Source: Planctomycetota bacterium
GTDB taxonomy: Bacteria > Planctomycetota > MHYJ01 > JACQXL01 > JACRIJ01
Assembly (NCBI GenBank): GCA_016220095.1
Contig: JACRIJ010000031.1
Coordinates: 1 to 64,000 of the forward strand
Length of the DNA stretch: 64,000 nt
Direction: 5' to 3'
Under the pieces are notes generated by a model. That model was given only the letters and a program-made list of their open reading frames with translations, made no database searches and was not told the origin of the DNA. The position numbers were made by a program, and so were the translations under genes. Position 1 is the first letter of the stretch. Every line of letters begins with the position of its first letter. Shown in pieces: positions 24,747-34,164 of this stretch.

Positions 24747-26357
24747 TCATTTGTCTGGATTTGCCTTCATGGCCGCCGGCAGTTTTATAGTGAAAATCGT
24801 GCCTTTGCCTATTTCGCTTTCCACATCAATTTCGCCGCCGTATTCGTTTATGATGGAATAAGAAATGGATAATCCCAGGCCTACGCCTTTATCGGCGGGT
24901 TTTGTCGTGAAGAACGGTTCAAACAGTCGCGCTTTTATCTCTCTGCTGATGCCTTTTCCCGTATCCGAAATTCGGATATAAATAATATTATCGCGCAGGT
25001 CCGTATTGACCGTCAGTATCTTTATTTCGGTTTCCTCCATCGCCTGGTATGCGTTGGCCAGGATATTGACCAGGGCCTCAACAAATCTGTACGGGTCCAC
25101 GTTTGCGAAAAGCTCGCCGTTGTAATATTGTTTCCTGGTTTCAGCCCTGAATACCTTGAATTGCGATGAAGTAAGTTCAAACATGTCCTGGAGCAATTTG
25201 TGTATCTCGCACAGCTTCTTTTCGGATTTATGGTGCCTGCTGAACGTAAGGAGCTTGTCAACTATCATCTTACAGCGTATGGCATTGTCGTATATGCGCT
25301 GGGCATTGTCCTTTTGCGCGTCCAGCGCGTGTTTTCTGAATATGTCCGAGAATCCGATTACGGATGTGAGGGGATTATTTATATCGTGGGCGATGCCTGC
25401 CACGAGAAGTCCCAGGGCCTGCATCTTGGATAACTGCGTCATTTTGTCGTAATAATTTTTTTCCGTAGAAATGTTCCTGACGATGAACTGTATCATCACC
25501 TGGTCGTCCACGTAAATGCGCGTGGAGAAAAGCCTCGCGTCTATCATTGCCTTTTCTTCAGTAAGGGGCGTGCCGAAACGGATGTTCCTGAAATCCTGGT
25601 CTTTTTTCGGACGGGCAAGGCATTTTTCCAGGGTTATCTCTTCCTCGCCTTCAATCCATTGTACGAATGCGCTGAAGTTTTTCCCCAGCAGTTCCGTCTC
25701 AGTCACGCCAAGCATGTCCTGGACGGCGCGGTTCGCCCTTACAATCCTGCCGTTTTCTTCAGCCATGGCTATGCCTATGGCGGCGTTGTCAAAAATTTCC
25801 CTATAGGCTTTCTCGGAAAGAAGCCTTTTCGCGCGTTCCCGCGTGGCTTCTTCCGCAAGATAGCCCGCAAAAAGCGCTATTACGAAGAAGAATATTATAT
25901 ATGTAAAATAGACTGCTGAAAGGAATTGCACGTGGCTGACATCGCGCATGCAGAACAGCGTGAATATCGCGGATACCGCGATGCAGTTGAAGAACGCTCC
26001 CGCAGTGCTCTTGGATATTGCTGAGAGCAGGATTAACAGGGAAAATATCAGGTATATTTCCCTTGAGCCGCCGCCGAGATAGTATAAGGATAAGCCCACA
26101 ATGCCGATATCGTAAATGAATATTACCGATGACAGCCATTGCGAATAAAAGTTTTCAACCTTTTCAATGAATAAAGTTATATTGGTAATGACATAAAACA
26201 GGATGATTATGTAAAATTGCCACGGCAACGGGGTCTCTTTTTCGCCGGTAAACGCAACGGTGGCGATGATTGCGGCAATTAGAAACCTTAACAAGATAAG
26301 AATGTGCTTCTTAGAATGTAAGAATGACGGCATTAAAAAACTGTGCAGTCTAACCAT
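24747..26357 (-). CDS. Membrane PAS-domain sensor histidine kinase
   Basis: A 536-residue protein. Six hydrophobic helices (about 15-170) form a membrane sensor, then a PAS domain (about 185-300: IFDNAAIGIAMAEENGRIVRAN). HisKA has the phospho-acceptor His in GIAHDINNPLTS, and the HATPase domain has LVNILANAYQAM (N box), DTGKGIS (G1) and GVGLGLS (G2). It lacks a receiver domain. The ATG at 26357 gives a sensible cytoplasmic start; a GTG 39 bases upstream is possible. No response regulator is adjacent, so it is an orphan kinase. Its 3' end abuts a heptad tract. Confidence 0.9.
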   Translation of the reverse strand: MVRLHSFLMPSFLHSKKHILILLRFLIAAIIATVAFTGEKETPLPWQFYIIILFYVITNITLFIEKVENFYSQWLSSVIFIYDIGIVGLSLYYLGGGSREIYLIFSLLILLSAISKSTAGAFFNCIAVSAIFTLFCMRDVSHVQFLSAVYFTYIIFFFVIALFAGYLAEEATRERAKRLLSEKAYREIFDNAAIGIAMAEENGRIVRANRAVQDMLGVTETELLGKNFSAFVQWIEGEEEITLEKCLARPKKDQDFRNIRFGTPLTEEKAMIDARLFSTRIYVDDQVMIQFIVRNISTEKNYYDKMTQLSKMQALGLLVAGIAHDINNPLTSVIGFSDIFRKHALDAQKDNAQRIYDNAIRCKMIVDKLLTFSRHHKSEKKLCEIHKLLQDMFELTSSQFKVFRAETRKQYYNGELFANVDPYRFVEALVNILANAYQAMEETEIKILTVNTDLRDNIIYIRISDTGKGISREIKARLFEPFFTTKPADKGVGLGLSISYSIINEYGGEIDVESEIGKGTIFTIKLPAAMKANPDK

Positions 26358-26447
26358 AAAACCAAACGCCTTTATATAAACAGCCAACAGGTACACATAT
26401 TACAATAGATAACCGAAAAATCAATAAAAAATTTATAAAAAAATTTG

Positions 26448-26476
26448 TTGACTTGCCGGTTTTTTCGTGGTATTTT
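26448..26476 (+). promoter_or_regulatory. Sigma-70-like promoter upstream of the giant VWA gene
   Basis: TTGACT (26448-26453) and TATTTT (26471-26476), 17-base spacing. It would give a leader of about 325 bases to the ATG at 26809. Confidence 0.5.
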
Positions 26477-26808
26477 AATGGAGAATGAAGCAGAAAAAAC
26501 GTAGGAGGAGGAAGGAACGGAACGGAAGAATGACAGGGCGGCAGGATGGCAGAATGCTTTTAATCGCTACCCGCCTGCCGCAGTCCTGCGACCGAGCGGA
26601 GCGAGGAAGTCCTGAGCGGAGCGAAGGAAGCGGAGCGAAGATTCCCTGTAGCGGCTCGGCTGAGCTCGCCGAAGACTTGCAGCAGGGAGCTTCAACGAAC
26701 ACTCTGTCATCCTTTATAACAAGTAGCCTCTTAATTCTTTAACAGGGTGAATACATGGATTCTTGCCTGCATCGTAACCCCTAAACCCCATAAACCCCTA
26801 AACCCGTT
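26477..26808. other. Leader region with degenerate repeats
   Basis: No gene. Purine-rich short-period sequence (26500-26560), a block of GAGCGGAGCGAAG words (26595-26640) like that at 20188, and a C-rich run of TAAACCCC-type units at 26775-26806 that ends three bases before the start codon of the next gene. These lie in its predicted 5' untranslated region. Confidence 0.5.
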
Positions 26809-29800
26809 ATGCAGATTAGTTATTCTAAAACTATTGTTGTCGTCTTCTGCGCCGCGCTGGCTGCGTTTTTCGGCCAGGCCGCGTTCGCCCAGGGCATGCT
26901 CGTGCCCGCGGGTTTTCCGCCGCAGGCAGACAGCCGGTTCTCGGTCTGCGCTGAAGACATCATTGTCGGCATAGAGAATAACTGCGCTTCAGTAAACATA
27001 ACTCAGGTCTTTCGCAACGATACAGGCATTTCCCTGGATGCGGCGTATATTTTTACTCTGCCGGAAAATACGATTTCATCCGGATATTACGTTTGGGAAG
27101 ACGGCGTGAAATCTCAGGGCACTCATCTGCTGACCGTGCCTGCCTTCAGCACGAAAAGGGTGGAGGTGGAATACCGGATGCTCCTTCCGGTTTACGACGG
27201 GCTGTACCGGTTCAAGCTGCCTCTACTGAGGAAACTTTCCGCGCCTATTGAGAAATTTTCAGTTTCGGTTTCCATTTTGTCATCCGCTCCCCTGCAATCT
27301 CTCTTTTCCGAATGCGGGGATTTTCAATTGTTTAAGACGTGGCAGAATTCGTTGAATGATGGCAGGTATGTTTTTGCCAATGATTTTTCAGCGTCCGATT
27401 TTGTCCCGACAGGCGATTGCAATATCCTGTTCAAGGCGGTTCCTTCCGGCCGGTACGGCGGTCAAATCCAGTTATTCACGCATAAAGTCCGGGAGGAAGA
27501 CGGGTATTTCGCGGTGTTTATGAACCCTTCATTACCAGCGCCTGAAGCCGGTTGCAATTTTATATTGCTTCTGGATTGTTCGGAGAGCATGTCCGGGGAA
27601 TACATCGGATTTATCCGTGAAACAGCTCTTGCCATGCTTGACGGTCTTCCGCAAAAAAGCACTTTCGGAATAATCGCATTTAACGAAAAGTCAATTATGT
27701 TCCAGAACAAGCCGGTTGAAAATTCCGAGCATAACAGGAAGAGCGCGTCAGTTTTTATTTCAAATCTGAGCGCTTCAGGGGGTACGTCACTGGCGCTCGC
27801 GGTTGATATTGTGGCGGCATTGGTGGACAGGCGCGTTGAAAACAATATAATACTGATTTCGGACGGCATAGTTCCTCTGGATGTCCCTGACCGGCAGGGA
27901 TGGGTTCAGCCGCTTAAGTCGTTCCTGCCTGAAAATGCCAGGTTGCATTGCATGGGAGTGGGTAATTGCAACGAACAGGCATTGTCTTCGTTTGCGGATG
28001 ACTTCGGCGGCATCGTGCGTTTCGCCAATACGGATGAAAATCCGAAGACTGTCGCGCAGGAGTTTTTGCGCGGCGCTCTTAATATGGTTGATTCAATAAC
28101 GGTTGATTTAGGCAATGTGGAATCATACGGTTTCGCGCCTGAAAAAACAAAAGCCGTTTCGTCCGGCAGTCCCGCTTTTATTGCGGGCAGGTATAAGGCA
28201 GGTTGCGAAACGGTAATTACAGTGCGCGGCAGGTCTGCCAATGGATTATGGAAGGCTGAATTGCCGTGCGCGTTTCCGGATGAACAGCCGGGAAATTCTT
28301 ATGTCGCGGACTTATGGGCGCATCTGGCCGGCGAAGAACCGGACGGCGGATTTGGCGTTTCCGCTCAGGATAAAAATTCAGCTTTATCCCTGAAATGCCC
28401 GGTCAGGATAATTGACCCGGCGGAACTGCCACAACCTTTTTTTTCCGGCGCCGAATTGTTGAAATTTTCCGGCGATTACCGCATCCCGGACGATGAGGAA
28501 ACGGCGCGTATCGCCCATGTTGCCGCGGTCGCGCAAAAGGCGCTGGATGAAGACGATTTTGCCGGCGCCGAGGGCATTATTGATGCCGCGCGCAAATCAG
28601 GATTGCAGGCGTTTCAGATGGAACTTATGCATGCCGGTATTTGTGAAAGGCGCGGCCGGTTTACGGAGTCCGAAACCATACTGAAAGCATCTGTTCTGTC
28701 AATGCCGGATAAGACAGCGGCTCTTGAGGCGCTCGCGGGTTTCTATGAGAGGCGCATGGATTTTGATTCCTCCGTGCGCGTGCTCCTGAACCTTTATAAG
28801 TTGCAGCCCGGCAGGGCAGGAATTGAAACCCTTGACAGGATAATTTCCATTTATGAAAAACGCCGCCTGTATGACGCGGCATCGGCATTTTATTCCGAAA
28901 TTGCCGTTTTGACTTCCGAGCCCGATGATTACGCGCGGCTCGCGGATAAATTATTTTCGCTGAAAAAAGACGGCCAGGCAGTTGATGCCATGCGCAAAGC
29001 GGTTGAACTCGCGGATGACAAGGCGTTTTATATCAGGAAGCTTTTTTCGCATTTTGATTCTGACGGCGCGGATATGGACGGCAAAGCGCGTGAAAGGCTG
29101 GTTGCAGGCATGGAAATTCTTGAAAAATACCTGCAGGAAGACCCGCTTCTGCCGCTTTACGCGGACCTGTTTGCCATATATTCAAGGCTCTATATAGAGG
29201 AATTACAGCAGACATTGTACGCGCAGAAACGCCGCGATGTGTTCAGCAGGTCCGAATCTTCTTCTGGCCCGGAAAAACTGCTTTGCTTTTTTCAGATGGG
29301 GCAGATGCTTCTTTATGAGAAGGATGCCGTTGGCGCCGCGAAGATGTTCAGATACTGCGCGGACAATGCCGAAGACCTCGTCAGCGCCCGGCATATAGCG
29401 GAGTTGATTGCCTATGAATGCGGCGATATAACCTCGGCTATAGGGATATATACGAGGCTTTTTTCAATTGCAAAGGGCGAAAGGGATAAGGGGATGCTTT
29501 TAACCGGGCTTGCGGATCTTTATGTGAATACAGGCGCGGCGCCTTTGTCCTCGGCCTTTTCAGCTCCTATGGATTCCTTGAATGACGAAAGCGGTTTTCT
29601 GAAAAGCCTGGCCGGCGGTTCTATGCTTGCCGGTACGGTTATGCAGTCTTATTACAACAGCCTGCAGGAGGCTTTTGCGTTGTATTCAAGGGCGGCCGTA
29701 AATCCGGATGCCGGCGTCAGGCGCGTCGCGTTTTACGGCCTTGCCGATATCCGGCTGAAATTCAAGAAATACGAACAGGCCGCGGAAGCGTATAAGGAGA

Positions 29801-32800
29801 TACTGAAATACTGCAGGCCTGAAGAAATTCCTGATGTGTATGCGCGCCTGGCGCTGGCTCAGGATAACTTTGACCCGCGGGCCGCTGAAAAAACCAGAAA
29901 GGCTCTTTTGGAAATTAATCTTCGCGTGGAAGAAACCCGAATGCCGGTTTTCGCCGTTGAACCGGCCTTTAAGAAGTTCAGCGCGGAATGGTATGATTTT
30001 TTTGCGCGCAAGGCATATTGCGGCACTCAAGGCCGCGACGAATTTTTCCTTGCAGTGTTTTCGTCCGGAAGGGAAAAGGAACTTTTTTCAAAACTTTCCG
30101 GCGGCGCTGACAGCGGCGATGTTATGGCGTTGAAACTGCTTGGAGATTACTTCTGGCATGTTGCGGATTTTGCGCAGGCAGTGAGTATTTATGAAAAATT
30201 TGCCGTTTCAGTACCAGGCAGAGTTGATGTCCTGGAACGCATAGCGAAGGTCAAAGCATCACTCGGCAGGCATTTTGAGGCGGCGCAGGTATATTCGTCC
30301 CTTTGCGCCTTCGCGCCGGAAAATCCGGACTGGTACAGGCTTGCCGGGGAAAATATCCTGCAGGCGGGATTTGCGGATTCGGCCGGGGATTTTTTCGGCA
30401 ATACGATACTCGCCGCGTCATCGGACAGCGATGTCCTGCAGGAGCTTATTGAATTCTGCGAACAGCGCGGCAAATATGATACCGCAATTGACATAATAAA
30501 AAAGGCCAGGCGTCAATGGAAAAATGACGGGCTCTGCGCCGGTGAAATGGGCATGTTATGCGCGGCGTCAGGCAACTATGCCGCGGCTGTCAGGGAATAT
30601 CTGAAGATGTTCGTTTTTTCATCCGGCACTCCGCAGGCCGGGAACGCGGTTTCCGCCCTTGTCATGATTTCAGTCGAAAGAAATTACGCCAACCTGCCGC
30701 TTGTGCTTGAAAATACCATAGAATCATTCCAGTCTGTTCGCGGGCCGGCAGAGCAGGATGATTTTCTTGACAATACGTTTGCCTTTCTTGAAAAATTAAA
30801 AAGGCCTGATGTTGAGTATTCATTCTATACGCGGCTTACGGATGTCGCGGGCGATGAGGATGCGATTTACGCGATAGCGAGGCGCCTTGAAAACGCCGGG
30901 CGTTCCGACCTCTGCGAATACGCGTTTTTGAAGGCGGTCAAATCTTATCCGAAGAACAGCGGTTCTTACCGGAATTTAGCGGATTTTTACAGTAAGAACG
31001 GCAAGACTGGCGCCGTAAAGGAAGTGCTTGTAAGGAGGACCGCCGGTTTCCCGCTTGTGCCTGAGTCATGGTTGGGTCTCGCGCAGTTTTGTCATGAAAA
31101 CGGTTCAATTTATGAGGCGGTTCAGATTCTGGAAAAAGCCGCTGAAATCCTGCCTGATGACAGGGGAATTCTCCTGAACCTTGCGAAATACTGCGGGATG
31201 TCGGGTAAATTCACGGCCGCAACCGGTATATATGAAAAACTCATCGGATTATACCCTGAAGAAACTATCAGTTATACGGAACTTGCCGGCAGTTACCTTA
31301 ATATGCTTGAACCCGAAAAGGCGGAAGGCGCGCTGGCACTTTTGAGAACAATGCATCCTGACCGGGAGAAATATTGCGCGCCGCTTGTTGAGTTTTATAT
31401 CGCCTCCGGCAAAGATGAACAGTCGTCAAGAATATACGATGAATTGCAGGGCGAGGAAAAGCCGGCGCTTGCCGCACGCATGGGATTGGCATACCTGAAA
31501 ACCGGCAATATGAAATCCGCTCAGAAGTTTTTGGATGCCTATTTTGCGGTTTATTCCGCCGCGGGCAGGTCCCCGGGTTTTTATTTTGACGGGGAAATTG
31601 TCAGGGAAACCCTTTTCGCCGGCAGGCCGGATTTGGCCGCAGGATACGCGCTTCAAAGCAGGGCCATATCACTGGATAATACGGTTACGGCGTTTTCCGC
31701 ATATGGCGCGCAATACGCCGCCAGGATGAACGCGCGCGAAAAAAAATCATATGAATCCGCATGCCTGAAATTGCTGGCCGCGTATGTCTCAGGCGGCGGT
31801 GAAATGCAAAAAGCTTATGATATTGCCGTGCAGTTGGGCCTGCTTGACAGCGTTATTTCATTCTATGCTTATTCCGGCGAGCCTGCTGAAAACGGTTTTG
31901 CCGCGGCGTACGCGTGCGCCCGGCTGTACCAGTTGGACCGCAAATACCCTGAGGCCGCATTCTATTACAAAAAGGTAATCGTATACGTCCCGACCAGCAT
32001 AGCGTTTCATTCTGAACTCGCAGGATTGCTTTGTCAGTTGGGTAATTTCAGCGCCGCGCTTGAAGAATATGAACTTATTATTTCGCTTGAATCCGCGCGC
32101 CGGCAGGGTAACATAAACAATGCGGAAACGGCTGTTTTTCTTGAAAAGGCGTTTGTAACAGCCTTGCACCTTGGCGATATACAGCGGGCTGTCCGGTTCT
32201 ATTCGGAATATATCAATGCGCGGGCAGAGGATGACGGCAGGGTTTTGGGCGAGGATTACGTTAATTCGCAGATTTCCATGTTCTGCGAGGAAAACGGATA
32301 TTACGAAAAAGCGTTTGAATATCTTGAGAAGGGCTTGTCCGGGATGGAAACCGGTGATTCTTCAGGTTTGGCGCGTGCCGCGCGTCTCGCGAAAAATTCG
32401 CTGAATTTTGATAAGGCCGTGCGTCTTTACCGGAGACTGGCCGATATGGTTCCGGTTTCGGAAACGGTTGCCGTGTACGATGAAATGATAGAGGCGTATG
32501 AATTGCAGGATACCCTTGATAATGCGGCGGAAAAGCTTGAGCAGGAACTTGCCGATACTGCACAGGCGGAATCGTTTAAGTATAACCTGCTCAGCAGAAT
32601 GCTTTTGTCAAAAGGCGATTTCAACGGCGCCGTGAGGGTTCTTGAAAAAGCCTGCGCGAAAAGGCCTGACGATGTGGAGTTGAGAACCGGCATTTTCCGC
32701 ATGTACCTGTCGCGTAAAAAATGGCCCGAGGCGATATACGTCGGCAGGCAGATTGTCAGGATGCCGTCGTTTGAAAAAAATCCCGACGACAAAATATTCG

Positions 32801-34164
32801 CGGAACTTGCAATGGCATGCGGTATTACCGGTGATTTTGATTCGGCAGAACACTTTGCTTCGTCTGCATTGGATATAAGGCCTGATTGCGCCGATTATTA
32901 CGCCGCTATGGGCGATGCCGCGTTCGCGCAGAAGCGCTATGAAAAGGCAAGGATCTTTTTCCGCGCGGCAAACGGCCTGCGCATCAATAACAATCCTGAT
33001 TACGTTGTGAAGTACGCGGAAACACTTGTAACAGAAGGCGGGAGTTTTTCCGCGGCCGAATATGTCGCGGACGCCGTTGGAGGTATCGGAGCTGCTTATG
33101 TCATGGATGGCATGGGCCTTTCCGGCTATGCCGTGGATTTTCTCCTGAAGGAATTTTCGGATTTGAGGGAACGGCATTCATACGAAGAATCGCAGAGGGC
33201 GGCTATCGCACTTTTTGAATTATGCGCGCGCAGGCAGGATTATGTTACTCCGCTTTCAGCGCTTTTGCCCGTTTATGAAGACATAAAGGCCGGCAGGATA
33301 TCCGTAAGGCAGGCCGCTGTCGCGGTGCGTATTGCTGAGTGCTATGCGAATGCCGACAGGATTGAAGATGCTATAAGAATACTGGATAAAGCGCCGGAGG
33401 TCTTCGGCGGAGACGCCCCTGTGTATTACGCGCTTGCGCAATTTTACAGTTCCAGAATGCCGGAAAAATCAATTGATTTGTACGCGAAAGCAATTACCGC
33501 CGGCATTGAAAAGGGATGCGTCAGGCCCGAATACGGTTTGGATTGCGCGCGCGTGCTTTTCAGGCTCCGCAGGAACAAAGACGCTATCGCAGTATTGAAG
33601 AATCTTTCAAGCGAATTCCCGTACGATGACAGCGTGATGGTTTCCATAGGCGGTTTGTTCGTAGAAAACGGGTTTGCCGGCACGGCAAGGCAATTCTATG
33701 AAAGAGCCGTCCGGTTGTCTCCTGACAATACCGGCAATATTTTCCGCATTCTTGAGTATTATCAGCTTACAGACGAGTACTCAGCGTCTCAGAAATACGC
33801 AGGCCTTGCCTTGCAGTCCGCTCCTTCCATTGAAACAAGGTATAAACTGAGGGCGCTCAGGTCAAGAATAATGGCAGGCACTCCTTTTGCGAAAGAAGCG
33901 CAGGCGCAGTTACAGCAGGAGCAGAGGAAACGCAGGATTTCCCTGGAAAACATGCGCGTACTCGCTCAATTGTATTTTGAATCAGGGGAAATTGAACGCG
34001 CGGAAAAAACCTGCAGGGAAATTCTTGTGAAACATCCGTATGACAGGGATGCGCATCTTGTAATGATTGACTGCGAAAAAAAGCTGAATGAGCCGGCCGA
34101 ATCCGCGCGTCTTGAGAAAGAGCTGGATATGATTGATCCCGCATGGAGGGCGCAGTCCAAATGA
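26809..34164 (+). CDS. Giant secreted VIT-VWA-TPR protein
   Basis: A 2451-residue protein, the largest in the window. A signal peptide (about 1-27, ending AFAQG) is followed by a VIT domain (about 35-150: ITQVFRNDTG, AYIFTLPENT), then a von Willebrand A domain (about 250-415) with a complete MIDAS: Asp256, Ser258, Ser260, Thr326 and Asp352, so it should bind a divalent metal and a ligand. From about 490 to the C-terminus (nearly 2000 residues) it is dense TPR-like helical repeats. Inter-alpha-trypsin-inhibitor-like domain order with a TPR superhelix is unusual. Probably a periplasmic scaffold. Its stop overlaps the start of the next gene, so the two are translationally coupled. Confidence 0.9.
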   Translation: MQISYSKTIVVVFCAALAAFFGQAAFAQGMLVPAGFPPQADSRFSVCAEDIIVGIENNCASVNITQVFRNDTGISLDAAYIFTLPENTISSGYYVWEDGVKSQGTHLLTVPAFSTKRVEVEYRMLLPVYDGLYRFKLPLLRKLSAPIEKFSVSVSILSSAPLQSLFSECGDFQLFKTWQNSLNDGRYVFANDFSASDFVPTGDCNILFKAVPSGRYGGQIQLFTHKVREEDGYFAVFMNPSLPAPEAGCNFILLLDCSESMSGEYIGFIRETALAMLDGLPQKSTFGIIAFNEKSIMFQNKPVENSEHNRKSASVFISNLSASGGTSLALAVDIVAALVDRRVENNIILISDGIVPLDVPDRQGWVQPLKSFLPENARLHCMGVGNCNEQALSSFADDFGGIVRFANTDENPKTVAQEFLRGALNMVDSITVDLGNVESYGFAPEKTKAVSSGSPAFIAGRYKAGCETVITVRGRSANGLWKAELPCAFPDEQPGNSYVADLWAHLAGEEPDGGFGVSAQDKNSALSLKCPVRIIDPAELPQPFFSGAELLKFSGDYRIPDDEETARIAHVAAVAQKALDEDDFAGAEGIIDAARKSGLQAFQMELMHAGICERRGRFTESETILKASVLSMPDKTAALEALAGFYERRMDFDSSVRVLLNLYKLQPGRAGIETLDRIISIYEKRRLYDAASAFYSEIAVLTSEPDDYARLADKLFSLKKDGQAVDAMRKAVELADDKAFYIRKLFSHFDSDGADMDGKARERLVAGMEILEKYLQEDPLLPLYADLFAIYSRLYIEELQQTLYAQKRRDVFSRSESSSGPEKLLCFFQMGQMLLYEKDAVGAAKMFRYCADNAEDLVSARHIAELIAYECGDITSAIGIYTRLFSIAKGERDKGMLLTGLADLYVNTGAAPLSSAFSAPMDSLNDESGFLKSLAGGSMLAGTVMQSYYNSLQEAFALYSRAAVNPDAGVRRVAFYGLADIRLKFKKYEQAAEAYKEILKYCRPEEIPDVYARLALAQDNFDPRAAEKTRKALLEINLRVEETRMPVFAVEPAFKKFSAEWYDFFARKAYCGTQGRDEFFLAVFSSGREKELFSKLSGGADSGDVMALKLLGDYFWHVADFAQAVSIYEKFAVSVPGRVDVLERIAKVKASLGRHFEAAQVYSSLCAFAPENPDWYRLAGENILQAGFADSAGDFFGNTILAASSDSDVLQELIEFCEQRGKYDTAIDIIKKARRQWKNDGLCAGEMGMLCAASGNYAAAVREYLKMFVFSSGTPQAGNAVSALVMISVERNYANLPLVLENTIESFQSVRGPAEQDDFLDNTFAFLEKLKRPDVEYSFYTRLTDVAGDEDAIYAIARRLENAGRSDLCEYAFLKAVKSYPKNSGSYRNLADFYSKNGKTGAVKEVLVRRTAGFPLVPESWLGLAQFCHENGSIYEAVQILEKAAEILPDDRGILLNLAKYCGMSGKFTAATGIYEKLIGLYPEETISYTELAGSYLNMLEPEKAEGALALLRTMHPDREKYCAPLVEFYIASGKDEQSSRIYDELQGEEKPALAARMGLAYLKTGNMKSAQKFLDAYFAVYSAAGRSPGFYFDGEIVRETLFAGRPDLAAGYALQSRAISLDNTVTAFSAYGAQYAARMNAREKKSYESACLKLLAAYVSGGGEMQKAYDIAVQLGLLDSVISFYAYSGEPAENGFAAAYACARLYQLDRKYPEAAFYYKKVIVYVPTSIAFHSELAGLLCQLGNFSAALEEYELIISLESARRQGNINNAETAVFLEKAFVTALHLGDIQRAVRFYSEYINARAEDDGRVLGEDYVNSQISMFCEENGYYEKAFEYLEKGLSGMETGDSSGLARAARLAKNSLNFDKAVRLYRRLADMVPVSETVAVYDEMIEAYELQDTLDNAAEKLEQELADTAQAESFKYNLLSRMLLSKGDFNGAVRVLEKACAKRPDDVELRTGIFRMYLSRKKWPEAIYVGRQIVRMPSFEKNPDDKIFAELAMACGITGDFDSAEHFASSALDIRPDCADYYAAMGDAAFAQKRYEKARIFFRAANGLRINNNPDYVVKYAETLVTEGGSFSAAEYVADAVGGIGAAYVMDGMGLSGYAVDFLLKEFSDLRERHSYEESQRAAIALFELCARRQDYVTPLSALLPVYEDIKAGRISVRQAAVAVRIAECYANADRIEDAIRILDKAPEVFGGDAPVYYALAQFYSSRMPEKSIDLYAKAITAGIEKGCVRPEYGLDCARVLFRLRRNKDAIAVLKNLSSEFPYDDSVMVSIGGLFVENGFAGTARQFYERAVRLSPDNTGNIFRILEYYQLTDEYSASQKYAGLALQSAPSIETRYKLRALRSRIMAGTPFAKEAQAQLQQEQRKRRISLENMRVLAQLYFESGEIERAEKTCREILVKHPYDRDAHLVMIDCEKKLNEPAESARLEKELDMIDPAWRAQSK